DNA from: Burkholderiales bacterium | GTDB lineage: Bacteria > Pseudomonadota > Gammaproteobacteria > Burkholderiales > Burkholderiaceae_B | Length of the DNA stretch: 34,073 nucleotides | Direction: 5' to 3' | Assembly: GCA_027484315.1 (NCBI GenBank) | Contig: JAIXTE010000019.1 | Location: 1 to 34,073 of the forward strand | Shown: positions 31,101 to 34,073 of the stretch, piece after piece | How the letters are laid out: every line of letters starts with the position of its first letter | Numbering within the stretch: the first letter of the stretch is position 1 | Translations under genes and position numbers: made by a program | The notes under the pieces: model-generated | Database searches by the model: none | The model's input: the letters and a program-made list of their open reading frames with translations, nothing else | Told to the model about the DNA's origin: nothing

Positions 31101-34073
31101 TGCTGTGCGCTTGAAGCCCGGCCTGAACCTGTCAGCCGGTTTGACCAACGGTACTATCCAGTACAGCCTGAAAGGTTTTGACCTGTCGGGTATCAACTTC
31201 ACCGGCATGGTGCTCGATGGCCTGGACTTCAGTTTTGCAAACCTGCGAGATGCGATTTTTGATGGCGCAAGTTTCGTAGGCTCTTTGTTTACCAAGGCTT
31301 TTGCCTGGGGCGCAAGCTGGGACGATGGCGAAAAGCCTGTTGATGTACTCGACCAGGAAAGCGATTCCGCCACAGCGTTCATCAATTTCGATTTCTCGGG
31401 CCTGGACCTGAGCGGTCTGGACTTGTCAGGCTACGTGCTGACGGGTGCCAAGTTCATCGGCAGCATTCTGGATGGCGCTAGGTTGAACTGGGCAACTTTG
31501 ACTACGGCCACTGATTTCTCGTTCGCTGATTTCCGTGGCATAGATTTCACAGGCCTGGTGGCTGATGCATCTGCAGGTTTCGAGAAGCTGCTGCGCGGTA
31601 TTTTCCGCGGTGTGGATTTCTCGGGTCTGAACTTTTCCGGCATTCGCTTTGACGTCGGTTCAATCGACTTTGATGGCGCGAAGTTCATCAATGCCTTGAA
31701 TATTGATGGCCTGTTTGCAGACCTGGGCGAGAACGTTCGCCGCCTCTTCAATGGCGTGGATTTCTCGGGCGTCACGTTCCCCGATCTGCCAGATGTGGCG
31801 TTCAAGTTTGGTGAGTTTGTAGGCGCAATATTCCGCGGTGCGGATTTGTCGGGCCTGAATTTCAGTGGCGTGAACTTCTCGTTTGCCGATTTCTTCAATG
31901 CGAACCTGAGCGGTGCGACCCTGTTCGATGTGAACTTCTCAGGCGCAGACCTGGGCAAGTTGCTGGGTGACTTGCCCACGAAAATCAAGGGCGCAATCAT
32001 CAATGGTTTGTCAAAACTGGCCTCTGGTTTTGATGTACAAGGCTTTGATCGATCCATCGCCGATGAGCTGCTGGACGAAGCACCCAAAGGCCCAGCCTTT
32101 GCGTTTGCCGGTGGCGTGATGTTCAATGGCCAGTCCATTCAGCTGACGCTGAATTTGCAGGCCAACCAGCAGTTCGGAATTTCCAAAGAATTCAAGCTGA
32201 GCACGGAATCACTGGGTATTCCAGGTGGCTCAGTCATTCCTCAAATCGATCTGACAGGTGTGGCCTCTGGCCTTGCAGCGTTTGCATTTGACATCACGTT
32301 TGGCCTGGACTTGATGACCAAGCCAACCGAGTTGCTGGGTGCTGTGTCCGTACCATTGCCCGACCTTGGCTCGCTGGATCCGTTCATTCAGATCAATCGA
32401 CTGGACCTGGCTGCTCAGCTGGAGCTGAACGACCTGTTCGGTGAATTCGACATTGCCGGCTTTGCAGGCGCAGCGCTGATGGATTCTCGCGTTCAAGTGC
32501 GTGCGGGTACCCGTCTTGATTTGAACCGCAGCCGCGACCCGAATGGGGACGGCAAACTGTCTTTGTCCGAATTGAAGGCCATGCGTGAAAGCGCGGTCAT
32601 GAATGGTGAAGACTCCCCATTCAAAGGTTTGATTGCAGCCACGCCTTCAGTCACGCTAGATGCCGAACTGGCTTTCCAGGCCAACCTGAACATCAATGAC
32701 CAGAATTTTGGTGATTACTTTGGCACACCCATCGTACTGATTCAAAGCGATGGCCTGTTTGAACTGGATGACAACGGCGAAGTGCAGTTTGTTGCCCCAG
32801 AGGTCAGCATTGATGTGCAGTTGAACACGGTGCAGCGCGATGGTTTGATTGATGTACTGACCAGCTTGAAAGACGCTGGCAACGGCGCATTGAACAGCGA
32901 GTTCCTGACGACGGAATTGCCGCTGATTGGCAAAAGTCTCAGCGACATGTTTGGCACAGGCCAAAGTTCCGAAACCATTTTGAGCCGCATTTTCAATCTG
33001 GTGGATGCTGCACAGGCCTATTTCGACACCACCAACCTTGGCGTTGCAACGGTAGAGTTGACTCAGGAGTTGATTGATGAGCAGCCTGCTGCCCGCCTGA
33101 CAGGTTTGCTGGATGCCTTGAATGAATCATTGCGCCAGAAAGTGGTGATTGAGTTCAACCCGGCCGACACGAATTTGCGTGGCAAGAACCTGGCCTTCGT
33201 CGATTTCAGCGGGCTTGACCTGCGCGGTTTCGACTTCACCGGTGCTGATTTGACCGGCGCAACTTTCGCTGGCGCGGACCTGAATGGCGCCAGCTTCAAA
33301 GACGCCATTTTGTTGGGCGCAACGTTCGCCCAACGTGTTGCTGCCGACCCTGCCAATCCTGGCGCTGCCCGTGCTGTGGACCGCACGGAAGGCTCCCTGG
33401 GGGGAGCCGAACTGCGTGGTGCAGACTTCAGCGGTGCCGTATTGATTGGTGCTGATTTGTCTGGTCTGGATCTGCGGGGCGCGATATTCAACGACGCGGA
33501 CATTACGGGCGTTGACCTGCGCAACGCACTGATGGTGGATGCCGAATTTGACACCATCCAGATGGATGAGGAAACCCTCTTTGACGGTGCAATTGCAATT
33601 GGCGCGCCTGTTGGTTTGTCTTTTGAGCAATTTTTATCTTTGGTTGATTTGTCCAATACGACTACTGACCTCAGTGGATATGACCTGACAGGTTTTGACC
33701 TCAGTGGATTGCAACTGGCCGCTGGCCTGAATTTGAGTGGCGCGGTGCTGCAAGGTGCAAACCTGCGTGGCACCAACTTCACGGGCGTGAACCTGGAAGG
33801 CGCGGACCTCAGTGCTTCATTCGCGGTGGATGCGGTGTTTGCCGATGTACGAGTCGATGGCGACACAAATTTTGAAGGCACCTTGTTCAATGCGGGTCAA
33901 AGCGCACCAGAAGGTGTTGCGGGTACTGCAGCCGTGTTGTGGACAGGCTTGTCACTGGCCAACCGTGATTTGAGCGGTCTGGACCTGAGTGGACTGGATT
34001 TCACGGGCGTGGATTTGAGTGGTGCGAATCTGTCTGGGTCGGTGTTCAAGGGTGCGAAGTTGGCCGAGGCGAC
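28114..34073 (+). CDS. Giant surface/secreted protein with LEPR-XLL, DUF4347 and pentapeptide repeats (partial)
   Basis: A single open frame from ATG 28114 (AGGAG at 28102-28106) to the window end, at least 1986 residues with the C-terminus missing. The N-terminus MEPRFLLSS (47-55) matches the LEPR-XLL motif of giant exported proteins. A DUF4347 domain spans about 110-290, with His180 (LISHG) and Cys223 (YGCD). GGMGADSF (355-362) resembles an RTX calcium repeat. A related module recurs at about 460, 775 and 1600. Four pentapeptide-repeat blocks of the A(D/N)LxG form lie at about 855-1064, 1091-1283, 1683-1809 and 1850 to the end. DPNGDGKLSLSE (1475-1486) is a canonical EF-hand loop. Type I-like export through the upstream TolC fusion and a cell-surface adhesin role are inferred. 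Confidence 0.85.
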   Translation, partial: MSKSHKPAQARTMNAAQRLRHYLRVPALRRSNATHVPRRPGVVVEPMEPRFLLSSEGFVPPPSSNPAPELVLHQPFSFLDDSATRQLKTQAEWKTWDDLQAATAGQQTVQSPDEIIFVDSRVENFEELVGQALLQKDNLKPGAKNKVEVVLLDSARDGVEQISSWLEQYSDIQTVHLISHGAEGRLYLGNGQLTAESLESYESQLMQWKGAMAQGADVLLYGCDVAAGEFGKRFVNQLAEVTGLDFAASENVTAGTAQGGDWRLEYMTGAIGGDSLFGFGPQFSTRLNASVFGDEAFNSAATSNVADVDILDFSAVTAALSFNVADGKVTVAKKSGEGNSLVFNVAANGRVDLLGGMGADSFLISEFNLIARVDGGADADAVRFETTAPVTIGKNVSGAVVAYETANGPNALIDAESLAGSISIAQTLGAAAKAELSGAIQKSSQALGEFAKSTVLSQKLPLINKSLSDLVGDAFFDAQLGSATDKLGQLLTIELESGVTLLDGSVGDLAGIEARVAALLNGDAEEPLFDVQVSLAGDLTGLSVEVDFVQTSVLSGLEPGLSEELVGTLASAGFALNAVSMINAGVQIRGGFNVQLTGFGVGLTPKASIGLNPLDVLLDVNATGVNVGVGLSGAVFGSPATVSVDDGSVALSARAILSYDGLTDDQGRLLLSTLGDLGSIASQLQSQASGSLSMTLPLNAQLGGFTLGADFGTPTLLINADELFFKDTDGLLKVTSPAVSLDVQISQNLKDQVLALLDNVQELGSQLPFDALNQEIPGLGQSLNELITNQKDAVDGVGGVFNLKDAAESYFEGFSFGNVDLPNLPSFPSVRGLLDALNNALAKLTTVKFSLDTLDWSGKNLRGFDFTAYLEGLNLNASFLRGLDFSGADLRGANFEGLDLTGIDFSGARFDLNTNFTGAILRGVDFYAADLRGVDFSGLDLRFANFTGALLDGVKFIGSSLLDVDFSGVRFGLNAPDLSFALINFDLPSIFGNDTGAVRLKPGLNLSAGLTNGTIQYSLKGFDLSGINFTGMVLDGLDFSFANLRDAIFDGASFVGSLFTKAFAWGASWDDGEKPVDVLDQESDSATAFINFDFSGLDLSGLDLSGYVLTGAKFIGSILDGARLNWATLTTATDFSFADFRGIDFTGLVADASAGFEKLLRGIFRGVDFSGLNFSGIRFDVGSIDFDGAKFINALNIDGLFADLGENVRRLFNGVDFSGVTFPDLPDVAFKFGEFVGAIFRGADLSGLNFSGVNFSFADFFNANLSGATLFDVNFSGADLGKLLGDLPTKIKGAIINGLSKLASGFDVQGFDRSIADELLDEAPKGPAFAFAGGVMFNGQSIQLTLNLQANQQFGISKEFKLSTESLGIPGGSVIPQIDLTGVASGLAAFAFDITFGLDLMTKPTELLGAVSVPLPDLGSLDPFIQINRLDLAAQLELNDLFGEFDIAGFAGAALMDSRVQVRAGTRLDLNRSRDPNGDGKLSLSELKAMRESAVMNGEDSPFKGLIAATPSVTLDAELAFQANLNINDQNFGDYFGTPIVLIQSDGLFELDDNGEVQFVAPEVSIDVQLNTVQRDGLIDVLTSLKDAGNGALNSEFLTTELPLIGKSLSDMFGTGQSSETILSRIFNLVDAAQAYFDTTNLGVATVELTQELIDEQPAARLTGLLDALNESLRQKVVIEFNPADTNLRGKNLAFVDFSGLDLRGFDFTGADLTGATFAGADLNGASFKDAILLGATFAQRVAADPANPGAARAVDRTEGSLGGAELRGADFSGAVLIGADLSGLDLRGAIFNDADITGVDLRNALMVDAEFDTIQMDEETLFDGAIAIGAPVGLSFEQFLSLVDLSNTTTDLSGYDLTGFDLSGLQLAAGLNLSGAVLQGANLRGTNFTGVNLEGADLSASFAVDAVFADVRVDGDTNFEGTLFNAGQSAPEGVAGTAAVLWTGLSLANRDLSGLDLSGLDFTGVDLSGANLSGSVFKGAKLAEA
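30676..31305 (+). repeat. Pentapeptide-repeat block 1
   Basis: Repeats such as NLRGFDFTA, LDFSGADLRGANFEG and VDFSGLDLRFANFTG predict a four-sided right-handed beta-helix. A short non-repeat insert (about 31078-31170) breaks the run. Confidence 0.75.
31384..31960 (+). repeat. Pentapeptide-repeat block 2
   Basis: Repeats include FDFSGLDLSGLDLSG, FRGVDFSGLNFSG and FRGADLSGLNFSGVNFSFADF, with short loops between coils. The DNA word cgcggtgtggatttc recurs in block 1 (near 30908) and here (near 31607), suggesting recent local duplication. Confidence 0.75.
33160..33540 (+). repeat. Pentapeptide-repeat block 3
   Basis: The most regular run in the protein (FSGLDLRGFDFTGADLTG, GATFAGADLNGASFKDA). 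It is interrupted by a loop, QRVAADPANPGAARAVDRTE, before the repeats resume at ELRGADFSG. Confidence 0.75.
33661..34073 (+). repeat. Pentapeptide-repeat block 4 (runs off the window)
   Basis: Repeats include DLSGYDLTGFDLSG, LQGANLRGTNFTGVNLEGAD and DLSGLDLSGLDFTGVDLSG. The block is still repeating at the window edge, so its full length is unknown. Confidence 0.75.

Noticed and set aside
30891..33890. Several long minus-strand open frames rich in Ser, Pro and Lys
   Set aside because: They are mirror images of the pentapeptide-repeat coding on the plus strand, where biased codons remove stops on the opposite strand. They show no domains or start signals.
30676..34073. Periodic DNA repeats considered as a CRISPR array or tandem satellite
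   Set aside because: The period is 15 bases in frame and encodes pentapeptide repeats. There are no constant repeats with unique spacers.

Overview
The window looks like a chromosomal stretch of a Gram-negative betaproteobacterium, probably Burkholderiales. The HU protein has the form usual in that order. There are a TonB-dependent receptor, a TolC-type outer-membrane protein and a type VI-style PAAR protein, and GC content is moderate by eye. A Limnobacter-like genus is possible, but that is a guess from overall flavour. I saw no rRNA, tRNA, CRISPR array, insertion sequence or integrase.

Region 1 (1-7.5 kb) is accessory in character. It holds a hipBA toxin-antitoxin pair whose promoter is framed by repeated operator sites, an SRPBCC protein, the C-terminal remnant of one Fic protein, an alpha/beta hydrolase next to an AlkC-like DNA alkylation-repair protein, a VF530-type small DNA-binding protein, an unrecognised two-helix membrane protein with a Cys/His-rich tail, an intact class II Fic protein and a hotdog thioesterase.

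Region 2 (7.6-15.1 kb) starts with a PAAR spike protein followed by a tiny VgrG-needle-like protein and a small membrane protein. A GFA-family protein and a PP-loop (QueC-like) protein with a structured leader follow. Then come HU, a small membrane protein, an SRAP (HMCES/YedK) protein, a secreted protein of unknown function, an aldehyde dehydrogenase and a TetR regulator with a clear palindromic operator.

Region 3 (15.3-24.4 kb) has a TonB-dependent receptor and a bile acid:sodium symporter-family transporter, then what reads as a complete cAMP circuit. The circuit comprises an MBL-fold class II cyclic-nucleotide phosphodiesterase, a 1298-residue protein with two cyclase domains plus a STAND-like ATPase and a helical-repeat tail (the layout of animal soluble adenylyl cyclase), and a Crp/Fnr regulator. 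A perfect TGTGA-N6-TCACA Crp box lies upstream of the phosphodiesterase gene, and a near-match lies between the divergent cyclase and Crp genes. This is the most coherent candidate system in the window.

Region 4 (24.4-34.1 kb) begins with a lytic transglycosylase translationally coupled to the Crp gene. Next is an unusual outer-membrane protein that fuses AMIN-like beta domains to a TolC channel. Last is the start of a giant surface or secreted protein that runs off the window. It has an LEPR-XLL-like N-terminus, a DUF4347 domain with a His/Cys pair, an RTX-like motif, an EF-hand loop and at least four blocks of pentapeptide repeats. The TolC-like protein and the giant protein probably belong to one type I-like export and adhesion locus whose transporter genes would lie downstream. 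Control of it by the adjacent cAMP genes is plausible but unproven.
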